From Paraglomus occultum (taxonomy: Eukaryota > Glomeromycota > Glomeromycetes > Paraglomerales > Paraglomeraceae), in NCBI GenBank assembly GCA_910592205.1, contig CAJVPJ010000041.1, positions 1-60,017 of the forward strand: a stretch of 60,017 bases of DNA. The letters run 5' to 3'. Below, piece after piece: positions 11,733-26,070 of the stretch. Within the stretch, counting starts at the first letter, position 1, and every line of letters begins with the position of its first letter. A program made the translations under genes and the position numbers. The notes below the pieces were generated by a model that saw nothing but the letters and a program-made list of their open reading frames with translations, ran no database searches and had not been told where the DNA came from.

Positions 11733-12180
11733 TCATGTAGCCTTTTTTCGTTTTCCAGCAACCATATCCTTCATCCTTGGAATAAATTCATCAAATCCAA
11801 GCTCTTGTATTCCTTTGATTACATCGTCAGCCGTGATAGTCTTTTTCCCTCTGCTTCTGGCCGACTCGTTCGAGCTGAATGTAACGTCACGTTATTGTTA
11901 TCCGAACAGTAAACCAAAGTCATCTCACCCGTACGAGGGACTTACTAGTTAGTCAGAAAGCTTATAAAGACAGTAGTGCACTTTGTTACTGCCATACGCG
12001 CGTCTTTTTGGAATAATGCATTATTGTCGAGCTAGAATGGTGGAGTAATGTGGAATGTATTGCATTACAAAGACAAGATGCGTCGAATGAGCTGCGCCAA
12101 TTAGTTAGTTAGCTTACTGCTTTTTTGGCTACTTTTGTTATTGAGGCTGCCGGAAGGTCCAACTCGTCTATTCCAACCAT
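11733..12180 (-). CDS. DPB4: DNA polymerase epsilon subunit / histone-fold protein (DPB4, POLE3-like)
   Basis: Three exons on the minus strand: 12118-12180, 11946-12031 and 11733-11874; phases 0 and 2 match and give 96 residues. The histone fold is easy to follow: N-terminal LDLPAASITKVAKKAL, central FQKDARMAV...FISFLTN, then SNESARSRGKKTITADDVI and the C-terminal helix LGFDEFIP. This order (LP..I..I.K.AL, ANE.AR, RKTI.A.DV, E.F..F) is that of POLE3/Dpb4, the partner of Dpb3/POLE4 in the polymerase epsilon holoenzyme and in chromatin-remodelling complexes. The protein stops after KRKKAT and lacks the acidic tail usual in the family (human POLE3 is 147 residues). The gene converges on TSR3, with only 43 bp between stop codons, so the 3' UTRs must overlap. 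Other NF-Y-like histone-fold proteins are less likely. Confidence 0.85.
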
Positions 12181-12246
12181 TATAATTGTAGGCTATGGAA
12201 CGCGTTTACGTGTATTAGAAAATTCGGGTCAAAAAGGGTGATGATT

Positions 12247-12254
12247 TCACGTGA
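12247..12254. promoter_or_regulatory. E-box octamer TCACGTGA upstream of DPB4
   Basis: Palindromic TCACGTGA, 67 bp upstream of the DPB4 start codon on the minus strand. The position mirrors the octamer before TSR3 and before the UPF0390 gene. Confidence 0.4.
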
Positions 12255-12408
12255 CGTTTATTTACGGCATTGTTATTAATGTTTACCCGCTCTCCAGACA
12301 AAGGGAATCCCATTCCATGCGAAGATCAGATGAATTTCGAAGACATAACAGAAATGTTTGATAAACGCATGATTAGCATATGATACTAATATGTACATAT
12401 AGTCAACT

Positions 12409-12446
12409 GGGGGGTGGGGGGTGGGGGGGGAAAGGGGGAGGGAGGA
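12409..12446 (+). repeat. G-run cluster with G-quadruplex potential
   Basis: Runs of 6, 6, 8, 5 and 3 guanines are separated by single T, single T, AAA and single A. This fits the canonical four-run G-quadruplex pattern on the plus strand. It lies about 230 bp upstream of the DPB4 start. Confidence 0.6.
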
Positions 12447-15400
12447 AGTGTAGAGATAATATAATCGATTAATCAATCATTTTACATCATAATAATCCCT
12501 TTCACACTTCTCCTTTTCAATCTTCCCCCCACTCCCTGAACTGCGATGGTATAAAGCTTTGATATGGTTCTTGTTGATGTTGATGATGGTACAGTTTTGC
12601 TAATGATGTAACAAGTACAACATTGTAAAGAGCACAGTTCCCACATAAACTAGTTTTAGAGCTGTCTCGGCCCATAATCAGCTTGTCAAGTGTTCCATTC
12701 TTGTCAGTCAGTTCTTCCATTATTCTCTGCCAAGTAGCCCTCTCATTGGAACGTTATTTTTCGTACACATTCTTGTCCAGTTTTGACACGCCTTTGCTGA
12801 AACAAGTCTCAACCTTAAATCTAAATATATCCTACCTGTCAAACAACACAGCCCCCTTCTCCCCTCTTTAAGAAATAATTAGGTTACATGCTAAACTTTG
12901 TTGTGTTTGATTACTTTGTTTCAGTTGGTGGGATGTGAATATAGAAGGGGGGAGAGAGAGAGAGAGAGATAAGAGTCGAATAACGACATGTTCTAACAAA
13001 GTCAGTGAGCTTGGCATACATACACGGCGTGGTTATACAAAAGATGCAAATTCAATGCACTGTGGAACAAGGACGAAATATTGTCGGAGAGTATTTACTC
13101 CTGGACTAATGATAACCCATTTTTACAAATATCAGAGACAAAAATGATGATAGTAATAACGGAGAAAAACATGTAGATAGGATGATTGGGTGACAATAAA
13201 CTCGATTTGAGATTAGTACTCGTTAGAATGCATAATAATTAATAGTCAGATATCCAATGTCTATCGCGATAAAATGCTTTTTGTCGATGATGCATTATTT
13301 GCGAATGCAAGTGATCAGTTTATTGACGGTTGATGTTTGGTAATAATCAAATACATGCAATGTAAGTTGTCGATTAATTGTGGGTAAGTTTACAACGTTA
13401 TGAAAGGTAAAGTTGATGCATACGTTAAGTATGTCAATGTCAAAGTCAAACAACGACAGAAACTGACAGTCAACAAAAACGGGTAATAAAGAAAACGGTT
13501 ATGATTAATAATATCATGGTGTTTGTTATGACCGTATCAAAACCCACAGTCTCTTCCTCTCTCTAATGCATATACTAATACTTGTAATATTCTTTGTAAC
13601 AGTCTTAGCATATATTGTGGTTGTTATTGTGGTTGTTATTGTAATTGTAATTTAAATTGATATTATTATTTCTGTATTAATTTATTAATATTATTACGTT
13701 ATGTTACTGTAATCAAGGAAGGTGTGACAGTTTTTAACATTTCCCTAAATATGGTATACCCCTTACTCGAAATTTGCAAATCTCCCGCCTAAACCCGCGG
13801 AGACACAGCAAATGAGGAAGAAACGTATTAGGTAAGATGAAAATGAGTTATTAAGTAAGCAGATGACTGATATAACTCGAAGGGCTGGTCATCGGCATAT
13901 TTGTTGCCCATTGTCAATAAATTCAGATATCGAAAAGCTTAGAAACGCTTGATTGGTGTGTCTATTTGGTTAGCATACAAAATCACAAGTATTAAATGAG
14001 CATTGGATAAGGCATGGTTCGATTGATGTGTGCAAGTGGGCAAGTGGGGTAGGTAACGGTGGCGTATAGATATCACCTTGTAGGAGAAATGGTTGTGCGA
14101 TGATTGATCTTTCAAACAATTCGTATTTCTTTGTGTAATGAAACCAAGTTCTCAAATCACATAACCCCATTAGCGTTAGGCATGTTTATGGTTTATTATT
14201 ATGTTTAGGCATACATCCAATCTTGTCAAACACACCCCATATTAATATCCCGCTCCTGTCCCAAATGCCTGCTTCCCACGCGAACACATGGAAATTTTAA
14301 CGATTACCATGAGGGGAAAAGATGAAAAGGGGTGCGGTGTACATAAAGAACAATAAGTGAACAAGCAAGTAGTAGCTGAATAATATCAAATAATCATAAT
14401 CATAATATAATAATAATAATAACAATTATTATCATCATTATATTTCTTATGACAATAACAAATAATCATAATCACAATTATCATAATCAAAAGCATGAGA
14501 TTTATCCAAAAAAAGTATTGTCATCAGCAGCAGTATTGGTTAATATTGTTGTCCCAAATGTGTGATTCTGATGTAGACTATTTCAGTAAAACGCACATGC
14601 TAGAAATGAAACAAAGAAATCTAATAAAAGAGCATACTAATATATTATTTATATGTATTTTAATGTGACATAACCATATTATCACAGTAGGAAGAGAAAT
14701 TTATACATCGAATATACAGTATACACAATTATACACAAACGTACATCCTAGTTGCATAAATGAATGGTATCAGAAAATGCCATGTGTTATTAGTATTGTT
14801 TATTAGATTCTTGGTACAAATTATACATTTGACACTATTTGAGACACACTAATGCGACAGCATACTAGATCCAAACATATCAATAATTGTAAATGTATTA
14901 TGATCATTATTATGATTATTCGTATTAGTATAGTATGTCTGATTTGTCAATCATTTTTACTTGAGAGGGCGGATCACATAATTTTGTCTTAATTTTCGAG
15001 CGCAACCGTTTTAAATTGGATACATTTTTGTTTTCTGTACTGAAATAGATGCAACGAATACAATTATTGCGATCATCAGTCGAGTTGAATTTGTCATGAT
15101 CTTTTTCCTCTCTTGGAGCCACAATGCGTAAATCCCAATAACTTGTTCATTGCCAATTGGTGTAGATGATATCAAGGGGCAATAAATAAAGAAAACGAAT
15201 AACATATGAACAAATCACGTGAAATAAGTTGATTGTTATTGCTATATCACCTGATTCCCCCCTTCGGATTTGTGAGATCAACACACACACGCCAACCGGT
15301 TCACACACAAAAAGGAAACTATGACATAACATAACCCACCTGTCAAAAAAAAGTTGATTGATTGATTGATTGGCTGGGTAATGGGGGATTTAGTCATTTG

Positions 15401-15966
15401 TGATTTCCCGCCAAAAAAGAAAAATCTCGGGATTTTCCAATTGGTCTTAATGTCGCGCAAATCTTTATACGGTACAATCAATAAATGCACAAAAGTAGTA
15501 ACCAGACTGAACACAGCAAGATAGACTATACAACATGAGGTAACCCATCAAACTTTCGACCAACAAGAACAATCTTAATATGCCCCAATTTACCATTCTC
15601 GTGACCCCAATGTATTCATGTACGACTGTGGTCCTGTCATGTCATTCAATGGTATCAGCGTGTGAAATTGATTTTTGTTATCTTGACGGTAGATAGTGTA
15701 TTGACATCTCTGTACACGATTACACGATCATTTTGACAACAGCTGTGCTGCATTATCTGGTCCCATGACAACAACAGAAACAGATAACTGATGGAATAAA
15801 GCAAAACGAACGAACCAATGTTCTACTGTGTCCAATGAGTACTATATAGGAATTGATACATATGCTATAAACTAAATACTGACGATAATATCATTACATT
15901 AATTAAAATATGTTTAATTGTTCTCAACAGTAACTTAAACTTTAATATAGACAAGTTATAGCCTCT

Positions 15967-15979
15967 CCCCCCCCCCCCC
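15967..15979 (+). repeat. Poly-C run (13 C)
   Basis: Homopolymer within a pyrimidine-rich stretch. Together with the C-run at 16820-16831 and another near 25415 it marks the gene-poor region; lengths may be affected by sequencing. Confidence 0.7.
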
Positions 15980-16819
15980 TTTCCCCATTTTTTTCTCCTC
16001 CCCGCTTTTCTCTCACTCTTTTCAATCAATCTGTCAAAAAGTTTTAAAGTTTTTTTCTCCCCTTCCTCCTTCCCATCCCTTCCTCCCTGTTCCTTACTTT
16101 TTTCCATAACACACTTTTGTTATTAAGTTTGTGTATCCCAAACAATCAACTAATACGCATCTCAGCCCTAAAAAATGTGTGAGCAAGCTGTCAAAAAGGA
16201 GCATACAGACAAGTATGGAAATTACTGAGAGGGGTGGCGGGAAGGGAGGCATAAAGTTTGTTGAACACCGAATGCCGTACAAGCGAACATGTAATTAACG
16301 CGGTAACACGTATACAGTATATCTGTTATCAATTGTCAAACTATCTTTTTTTCCCTCCCCTTTGTCGATCGATCTATAGAAAGGTAATACATGACCAATT
16401 AATGCATATCTCGCATTTCGCCAGTCAAACTTAATTCTGTTTTAATATAATATTTGGTATACAACATGAATGCTATGTTATGTTATGATGTTTATCAATA
16501 ATTTATTTATTTTGACATGTTGACATGTCTATGGCAGAACAAGAGAAACAAAGCGGAAACTATTAAATGCCATCAAAAAAGATAAAAAGCTCAACATATT
16601 AACCAATCGGGTACAAATGCATTAAGTAATACATTTTACTAGCAAACCTTACGAGGTCATCTATTCTCATTGGCCATGATGTAATATACCCTGCATCTTA
16701 CTCGCCGCCAAAAATTTTCCTACCTTTCTTTTTTCCCTGCAGCCATCGAAAAAAAAAAAATTTTTTTAATTAATTCCTCTTTTATTGTCTGCTCCTTGAC
16801 TCCCTATTCTCATCATCCG

Positions 16820-16831
16820 CCCCCCCCCCCC
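16820..16831 (+). repeat. Poly-C run (12 C)
   Basis: Homopolymer followed by a C-rich stretch of about 90 bases (CACC, CATCC, CCATCCCC motifs) on this strand. Confidence 0.7.
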
Positions 16832-19800
16832 AATCATCTCCACCATCCCCATATCTCTATCCCATCCCCACTATCGTCATCCTCACCCCTCGATCCATCA
16901 ATCTTCCCCAACTGCTCAATTATATTCAACCAATAAAGTAAAGGATTTCCCTGGTAAACAAACAAATAAAGCATATCGGGTATACGGCGCATAATTATTA
17001 TTATGGCGCACATTATTGCTGCACGGAACAGTCATGACATTGCCTATAATTAGTAGAATAGATATTTGACATTTTGACGGGAACTTTATAACAAACAGCG
17101 ATTAGATACCATTTATCTGTCTATACATTACCAAATAATGCAAAAGGCGCGGAACTACGGAGGGCGCAGAACGTGCAGGGCGTGCAAAGGGGCTGCGTGA
17201 AGCATTCGCCATTGTGCATATACTGCATTTATAATACGTAAATATGTCAATATGTGTTTGTATAAATAATGTATATACGGTAAATAATACAATAACATAA
17301 TTATCTAGCCATACTGTTTACCGTTTTCCCTTCTCTCCTCTCTCCCCCAAAAATTCTCGTTACTCAAAGTTTTAATGTTGTGTGTGTGAAGAATGAGTTT
17401 GTTTGTGGCCGATTATAGAGAGTTGATACATTACCAGACCATGTAAACAAAAGGTGGGCTTGCGGCGAAAGGAAGAAATGGAGGGAAAAGAGAATTAACC
17501 ACAAAATTATCAACAATTACAGCGACAACAAATCAAGAATTGACAGCATTATTACACAAATTAAATGCGGAAGACAGATATAAATGAATATGGAAATAAT
17601 ACAAATGGGTATAAACTTATCAGTCAACAGAAGGTCTTATTTGATTAATTAATTAATCAAACAATCAATCGGACAACCTGCCATAGTTTGGGGGGGAGGA
17701 GAGGCAAAAGGAGGAGCAGTGGGGAAAGACACTGCGTTGTAAATTTTCTACTTCATAATCTCAAATAAATTAGGCACAAATGTTGTGAGACAAAAAAATA
17801 GGGTTTCTTTTCGCACGGATTGAGGGTCAAGTAATCTTTTTCCTGCGTCTTGTAATTCGTTTGTACGCGTATAGTTTTCAACATCCGCAAATAGAAAATC
17901 CCGTATATCAAGTACCGATTCTTAATATTTTAGCCGAATACGTTGAACCTTTGTCAAGTCTTTTATTTCGGCAATGAACGAACATCGTGGCTACTGCGAT
18001 TCGATACATAAGGTATTGAGGAGTAAATTAACTGCATGGTGTCATGTATGATGGCAACGCCCGCAGTCGTGCCCTTAACTTTGTCGATGAAGATTTTACA
18101 TTCAGCTGCTGTCATTTGTTGTTGATGCGGATGTTATTGTTAATTATTTGTTGTTGTTTGGTGCATTGCCGTTATCATTATTATTGCAGCCGTCTTATTA
18201 TCAAAGTAGGACTTATTGTTGTCACTATTGTCGTTCTGTTATTGTTTCAAAGTTCTACTGCGTAAATGAACCTTGCGAACGATATCCGAAACTTTACAGC
18301 TCTGATAATCAACATCTGCTCATGGCGCCAACTGATAGCAATTGTTTACTGCCGTTAGTTCTTTATCGCCACTCAAAGTTTTCCTTTCTTGCTTTGCAAT
18401 TCTATTCATAGATCATCCCTTTTTCTTTTTTCCTTTTCCTTTTGGTCGATGTGTTTGGGCCCCTTTCACAACCTTCCTTTCTAATCAACATACGCACAAC
18501 ATTGTATGAGGATGGGGGGTGGTAAAAGAGAGATAGAGACAACAGTCTTGGTCCATTATAACAACGTCCGCCCAATCATCATTCGCTTATTTATTCATTA
18601 TTATAATAATCGTTATTATTTTGGATCCACCTTAACCTTATTTGGTTGTACATCTGTCAAATTTAATATTTGTGTTGTTGCATACAACAATGTAAGTTAC
18701 ATGAGCTATTCTTCTCTGTTATCGACCGGCCAATTGAATCCCGATAATAATTACTATTTGGACATATACCTTCGGAAATATTGTAAAAGTAAGCATGGCT
18801 ACACCAACGCAAATACGTCACCCAAGGGCTAATACACTATCTCCGAACTTGCGCATATACATAATATTTGGAGCATACACATACATTTGTTCATTAAATA
18901 TTGGCAAGTATTTTTATTCTTTCTTTCTTTCTTTCTTTTTCTGGTTATGAAAAAGGGGAATATATTAAAATGTCAGGTCGTTATTGTGCTCACCATTACT
19001 GTCGCGTGGCGTGTGAGATTTCATGGGCGCTTAATCAATGATAGGAGAGAAACATGCGGAATATGGACGGATGGGTGAGTAATAGTTTATAGATGACCTC
19101 ATTCTATACATACAAGTTTAAGATCTACGATGTACGATTCTGACTATGAAGAAATAACAGCCAATTAACAGAGTGGTTGTTCGTCAGGATAAAAAAAATT
19201 GTATGAGGGACTTGTAACATATTTATATACAAGTATATTATTGCTATATTTAATATTCAAATTATCAGTAAAAACCATTAGTTACCCTCCGCCAACCCCC
19301 CTCAATTGATTTCATTATCATATGCCTAACGTTAGCGCCTCCCCATATACATGCCAACTGCACAAAAGCTCTTGATTGTTTATACTGCGATGAGTCAGAT
19401 GGTCGTATTTCATTGGACGCCATCTACGGAATACGGGACGATCTGGTGATGACCGTTTGGCGGGTTGTCATGAACAGACTGGACTCTAAAAGTATGTAAG
19501 GACCCAGGAGAAAAGCAAGACCTTACATGACATTTAAGAGTCGACTAAAAATACAACGTATATTGGCGCTCTTTGTACCGTTTCTTTCGGGAAATGACAT
19601 GCTGATCTAAATATCCTTGCATAAGACATATGGTTTACTATTCTTATCACCAATAAACGTAGAGTTTGCATGTTACGTGTATAAAACGTGCAGTAAAACG
19701 TTTTGCATGTCACATCCCAACCATTATTATAATATGGTAAATTTCGGATATTGTATGAAATTACATTTGGTCATCCTCCAATGGTTAATAATAAAATAAG

Positions 19801-19960
19801 CATTCATTGAATTTGTAATGAAACTTTGTATTTTGCTATTTTTGGCAATATTTGTGCCACGATCAATACTTAATTTTTGACATTTTGCTCAATTTGCTCA
19901 TTACCACCGGGATTTTTATGGTCATGAGATATACACGTGATTACATACATAATGCAATAG

Positions 19961-19982
19961 AAGAGAGAGAGAGAGAGAGAGA
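19961..19982 (+). repeat. (GA)n microsatellite
   Basis: About ten GA units in the gene-poor region. Confidence 0.8.
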
Positions 19983-22233
19983 CGAATATAGCAGACAAGG
20001 TATAAACAAAGGGACAAAAATGCGCTAATCAACGAAATGAAATCTTAACAACGCAAACGTATGCAATAGAAATGTGCTGTAAAATGTTACAAGTTGCTAA
20101 TACATATACATTATTGATATATAATATTTTTTTATATTATCACGTATATCACTTATCACATATCTAAGCCATTCCCTTCTCTTTCTCTATATGATTTTAT
20201 TAAAATAAATTAATTTTACGGCAGTGTTCTCATACACAACAGCATGTATTCAAGAACAATAGGGCATGCACCAGACATTGTACTATGAGCAAGGATAGCA
20301 TATGAACTTCAAAGGGTTGCATCGGGGACTATCAATAATCGTTATCCGGCAACACCTATCGTGCGGGGGGAGTTGGGCAATTCACTTTTATGGGCATTTG
20401 GTGACGACTTACCAATGATTTTACTAACGAACCTTTCATTTGACCTTACGAGGTGCGTTGTATGAGCAATTTATGGTAAATGATTGTCAATATGCGAAGC
20501 GCAGCAGATAGTCGTCTTTATATTAGTCGTTTGTATATATATGTATAATGTATTGCTTTGTATTTCTTTTTTCTAAACTAATCTTTCACACTCTGCCCAG
20601 CAAGTCGATCCCCTGTATCGTCACAAGTCAATTACCAGTCATTTCCATTTTATTGGTTACATTGCCTTACGTAATTCCGTTTGCGCTAGTCCACAATTAT
20701 CACGTCCATAGAAATGATGGGTACTGATAACGAAGATATTGCATAACCTCTCGATTAGCAAGATATGACATATGATAGCGAATATATACAGTATGTTCCA
20801 TCGCATATTTATATACTTCCATTCAAAGTAGTCACCCTGACAGTCTGGGGAAGGGGCGGAAGAGGGGCTTACAAGAGATGGGTTGTTGTAATTTTGGAAG
20901 GGAAGATAACTTGTTTTGGTAATAGGAAACTGTTTTGTAAAAGACAGAGTAACTAGCAGATTGCCTGTTCAGGGTGGAAATGAAAAGTCAGAGATGCAGG
21001 GTTCTCTGATTATTACTCAACGTGCTCTGTAAATTACCACCACGGCATTAAGGGATTTGCGTATCAGACATGGCTTGTGACAAGCATAGCCTGCCTGCAG
21101 CAGCAAATAGCGTAAAAAGGCAGTTTGTATAAATAAGATAGTAAATGGAATGAAAAGGGTTTAGATCAACGATGGATGATGGATAATGATGATGATGGAT
21201 AATGGGTAATATAGCGATATGGTTTTTGATAGAATTTGATAGGCTCGATACATTGTGATAGTGATACAATATGGACGATATAACAATGAATATATACCAT
21301 AATAATATTAACAATAACGACAATAATAACAAAAATAAATTAATAATCATTGTTAAGTGAATTATTAACATGTGTATCACATTTATTAATTAACTATTAC
21401 TATATAGTATTTAGTATATTTCCACCAATCTCTACCATTCGATATCTCTCATGTATAAACCGCTGCTTCAGCCTCGTTCGAATATGCAGGTAGGATAAGA
21501 GACGATCTGTGATTTCAGCGTGATTTCGACATTCCATTCCTCATAGACGGTCATCGCACATGTACAATGCCTATCATTTTTCTGCACAAGATTATAAAAC
21601 AAGTTTATTACTTGTAACCAGATGGATATGAAGATAACGATTTCACTGTCAAGCAGCAGTCGATGGGGGCAAATGTAACGTATTGCTTATATACGATTAA
21701 AAGCCCTACCATATTACTATTAATACAGTACCATCTTTGTCTTTTCAAACGTCCTCCCTTTCCCCTCTTCTCCCTTTTTTTTTTCCTTTTCCCTTCTTCA
21801 ATCAATCAAGCAATTCCTTTATCACCTTTTTACAAAGACAACATTCGATTGTTTAATTATTATTACATTCTCACACATACATTTTCACCTTTCTGTTCCA
21901 TATTTTATGTATCATGCTTGTGTCGGTTACTTTGTGTTACTATAACATAAAAGGGTCTAGCTATGCATCACTGAGTTGTCATTTAGACAACGTGGGTGAA
22001 AATGATTAGAGCATACATAAGTCGTATATGTATAAATGGAGGAAACATAGGTACATTGCATAATTTTTTCAGTTTAGCTTATAGCCATGTTTATACTATT
22101 TTATAAATGACTCGGGGAGTACAAGTGCCCAAACTTCTTATTCGGTAATGTAAATGGTACTAAACCAATACGTTTATCGGTAGACCCAGATAATGGTTAT
22201 TTGGGGAGGTTGACGAAATGGTATTGCTAATGT

Positions 22234-22375
22234 GATAATGTTAGTTGTGATGCGATGCGAAATGGTGATAATGCTAGATGTGACAATAATATGATAATGC
22301 CAACCGTGGTTAATAACGTCAACTTTACTGATGCTAACTGTTATAACGTAGAGGTGATGTTAGATAATATTGTTG
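22234..22375 (+). repeat. Decayed tandem repeat, TGATAATGNTAG-type units
   Basis: Units such as TGATAATGTTAGTTGTGA, TGATAATGCTAGATGTGA and TGATAATGCCAACCGTGG follow one another with irregular spacing of about 20-50 bp and then degrade (TGATGCTAACTG, TGATGTTAGATAA). No open frame runs through them. Confidence 0.5.
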
Positions 22376-24824
22376 ATAAATTATGACAACCAATCAGTGT
22401 AAACTGTACGAGGTTAAATTTACACATGGCTAACCGTAGCGGGAATACTTGCGCAGTATTGATAATTGGTGCAGTAATTCGAACTGGGCAATGAAAAAAA
22501 ATATGTAAGGTAATGCATACATATCTCTTATTATCCACAGCTATACCTGTCTATTTTCTATCACCAATTATGGTTATCACGGTTATTTATAGATCATCAA
22601 ACGTATGCAGTGACCAACAATCGGACTGACGCAACATCTCCGTTGGCCCCATCACTGTGCCACGCTATATCACACAACGCCCTAGCCGGCTGAATGGTCA
22701 ACGGCCAACCAAAAGAGACTTTCGGAAGTTCGGAAAAGAACCATGAACAGTGAACAAAAACTGCGTAGTGACGAACGTATGTGTGGAAGAGAGGGCTAAA
22801 AAAAATCTACAGTAGAACAAGGGCTGACATTCGTCACAATAGTAAGAACGTTATTGGGCGTTGAGTCAATGTATCAACCCCCCTTCCCCCATTACTTGAT
22901 AGCTATTCTTTCCATTATTTCCATAATCCTGATTATTGATAATTTTGGGAATTTTTGACATTCATGTTTTCATAGCCTCTGCCCAGCTCTAACGTACACA
23001 TTGTTTATCTGCCTCATGGGTGTTTGTTTACATTACTTATACGATGCATATGTATTAAATATCAGCCATAAATTTCCGTATTAAGAACAATATGTACGAC
23101 ACTGATGATATCATGTGTACATATTAAACAAGTAAATAGTTTCGCTTTAACAGAAAAAGGCATTTTTACCAGCCGTAAAGTAAAGTTTAACTAGGCTCAA
23201 CCATGCATGTTTCGTCCTCATTTGCTTTCATTAGAAAGAAAGGTAAACGACTTGGACATTTAAGTATAAAGAAACATACAAATCAAGCATTCAATACTCA
23301 TTCGGACAAATTTCATCCATTCTTCTCCGTATGTTGTGCTTCTCACACTTTTGACAGGTGCATCATTATCAGCAATACACAATAGTTTTAACTTAAAACG
23401 TTCATTCTTCCAAACTTGTTTTTGGCTAATGAGGTGAGGGGGTGACAACAACGCAACAGTGGACTTTGTGGCATTACTACAGTACAAAGTAGTAGACTAA
23501 AATAGTGGATGAGTTTCATACGTTGCCCATACTGCTTTGCACTTATCAGTGAGACTTATCAATGCATACAGCTATCTCTTCATCGACTAATATTGAGTAT
23601 TGCAACGGCATGCTAGTGCATGCATAGTAACGAGATACCGTTTTCTCTTTTCTCACACAAAAAAATCCGGTTTTAAAGTTTTTAATTTTTCCATTTTGTT
23701 CATGACTCGTATTCATCGACAAATGAGATGCCGGGTTTTATGCAATGATCGAATTTGCTTCGCCTCGTTTGCGAAAACACAAGAGAGATGATCGTCAAAT
23801 ATAAGACATGTTAAAATTAAGTAGTGTATCCAACGTAAAGTTGTTGAATAATACCAAATAAATAATTGTAATGGTTTACAATAATCTGTTTAATAAATAT
23901 TATACATACGATTGTTTGCTGTTTATCATTATCTGTCTGTCATCTGTCATCTGTCATTTGTCCATCGGAACTGTTTGCGTATCCGTTCATCTACTCATTC
24001 TGCCTTGCGTACTTGTTTATCGTAATCGTAGCTCATCTCCTCTTTAGAATAGTTGAATTAGTTACCGTATATGTTTGGGTCGACTGCGTTAACGACAATT
24101 AATAATATCTCAGGATAAAAAAACGGCTTGTATTTTAAACGTCAATTCAGTGTATGTATGCGTGCGCTTTGGTTTGACATCACTCCTGATATTTGGTGGA
24201 GTTGTGTGCTTATATATATGTCCAGTATTGGTAACAGGCAAGTTATGATAACAGCCATTGCCTCGTGCTGAAATATTCATATGATGTCATTCACTTTAAT
24301 TACTACTTTTTATTTATATTGCCCGCAATTACTCGGTTAGGTTTCATTTATTGAACAAGATTGCCCTTGAAAATTTCCTAATTTTTCGATATTAATGATG
24401 TAACTGTATAAGTAAGCGAACACCGAGCTGTGATTGGAATAAAGGATGAAAGAATGCAGGTTGTGCAACCCAGCTGTCATAAGCAACTAAGTGAGTATGC
24501 TGAATAACAGAATAGTTAAAAGCCACGCTTGAATTAGTTAAGCAATTGATATTAAGAAATGGAGGGAGAACCAAAGTTAATATGAACGACGATGATAACG
24601 AGCGTCCCATATGTCGATAACGACATTGGTTTGCCAGAATACGAGGGAGAATTTTCATTGGTCGTCGGAGTACGACTATTTTAATATATATATATATAAG
24701 TGATATGGGGCATTGTTCAAAGTTCGAAAGATAAGCAATATATTTTTTAATATTGTGAGTATTATATATTTATATTATATTGTATATGAGACAACATTCA
24801 CTCTCTTGAAGAATATAATTGTAA

Positions 24825-24848
24825 TTTACATTACATTACATTACATTA
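24825..24848 (+). repeat. (TTACA)n pentanucleotide repeat
   Basis: Five near-perfect TTACA units, in an AT-rich segment that also has an (AT)n run at about 24684-24698. Confidence 0.75.
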
Positions 24849-26030
24849 AATATATATACATACTCACACATAACAATCATTGTATTTCGACCGTATACGT
24901 AGTTTTACTATATTGTTTGATTGGGTATAAGTCTGTACTACCACGTCAAAATCTCCTTAAAACCGTAAATATATATTATATTAAAATAATATCAACATAA
25001 TGTGATATTCTAGTTAAGTGACAAGATCTAGTATTTTTGACGTATAAATAAATTGTAAAGTAAAAATATACAATGCATAATATATACAGAATTAATACAT
25101 TATAATACCCATATAAATAGATTCTATACTATAATATAGAATATATATAACCCCCAACCCAATCTTTTCGACAACTCGCGACATCAGATACAAGAAAATA
25201 ACGACATCTACATTAAAAAAATCACCACTAGAATTAAAGCTACCTTCATATTTAATTATCTATTTATTATTCTTGTTGTGGTAAGCAACCAACATCACCA
25301 ACCAACAACTCAACGAACAAAATTAGAGAGAGATTGATAAAAGTCAACTCCACTCTTCTACAAGGTAAGCCACCCACCATTCTTGTAATATATAAACCCC
25401 CAGCCCTACCCACGCTCCCCCCCCCCCTCGTATCCCCCTTCCAACTCTACCCGTCCTGGCGACACTCTTCCTGTCACCAACCGAGACAAGCGTATTAACG
25501 AGAAGACAAGTGGTAGATAGATACAACTTGCAGAGAGAGAGGAGACACAACGCTGTATAGCAAGTAGTACTCCCCGTTGGTCTCTTGTACGTTAATCAGA
25601 AATATTTATTGTTTTTGATATTACAGTGTATATAGGTGATAAGATTAGTAATTAATAACACACATACACACACAATCATCCCGACTTATTTGATAGTCAT
25701 AAATAGGAGGGCAACACAAAATCAAACATCATTGATATATATATATAAGCCTGTTTGTAGCAAATCAACCCGACGCTAAAGAGAGAGAAAAATTATGTTA
25801 GAAACATAGCAAGAAATTTAAGCATCTTCCACACACGCACTTTTCCAAATCATACATCCTAATCTAATAGCACTTTACACATATAATTTGCATATAATAT
25901 AATATTTTCAAGCATAATAATAGACATTACTTTATAACATATCCACACACGCAGACAGACACACACACACACACATACATATATACAACCTACACACACT
26001 CTCATACGGCTATATAACTATATAACATAT

Positions 26031-26070
26031 CACCCATATACCCATATACCCATACTCCCATACTCCCATT
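26031..26070 (+). repeat. CCCATA(T/C) minisatellite in the kinase 5' leader or promoter
   Basis: Units CCCATATA and CCCATACT repeat about five times. They lie 80-120 bp before the kinase start codon, next to CA-rich tracts at about 25960-25980. Confidence 0.65.

Noticed and set aside
11516-11761. Minus-strand Ile/Thr/Val-rich open frame
   Set aside because: It is the complement of the GAT/GGT repeats coding the TSR3 acidic tail and part of the DPB4 end; its composition comes entirely from the repeat.
18044-18411. Overlapping plus-strand hydrophobic frames in the gene-poor region
   Set aside because: Composition follows TTATTG-type simple sequence. No start context, splice sites or family resemblance was found.
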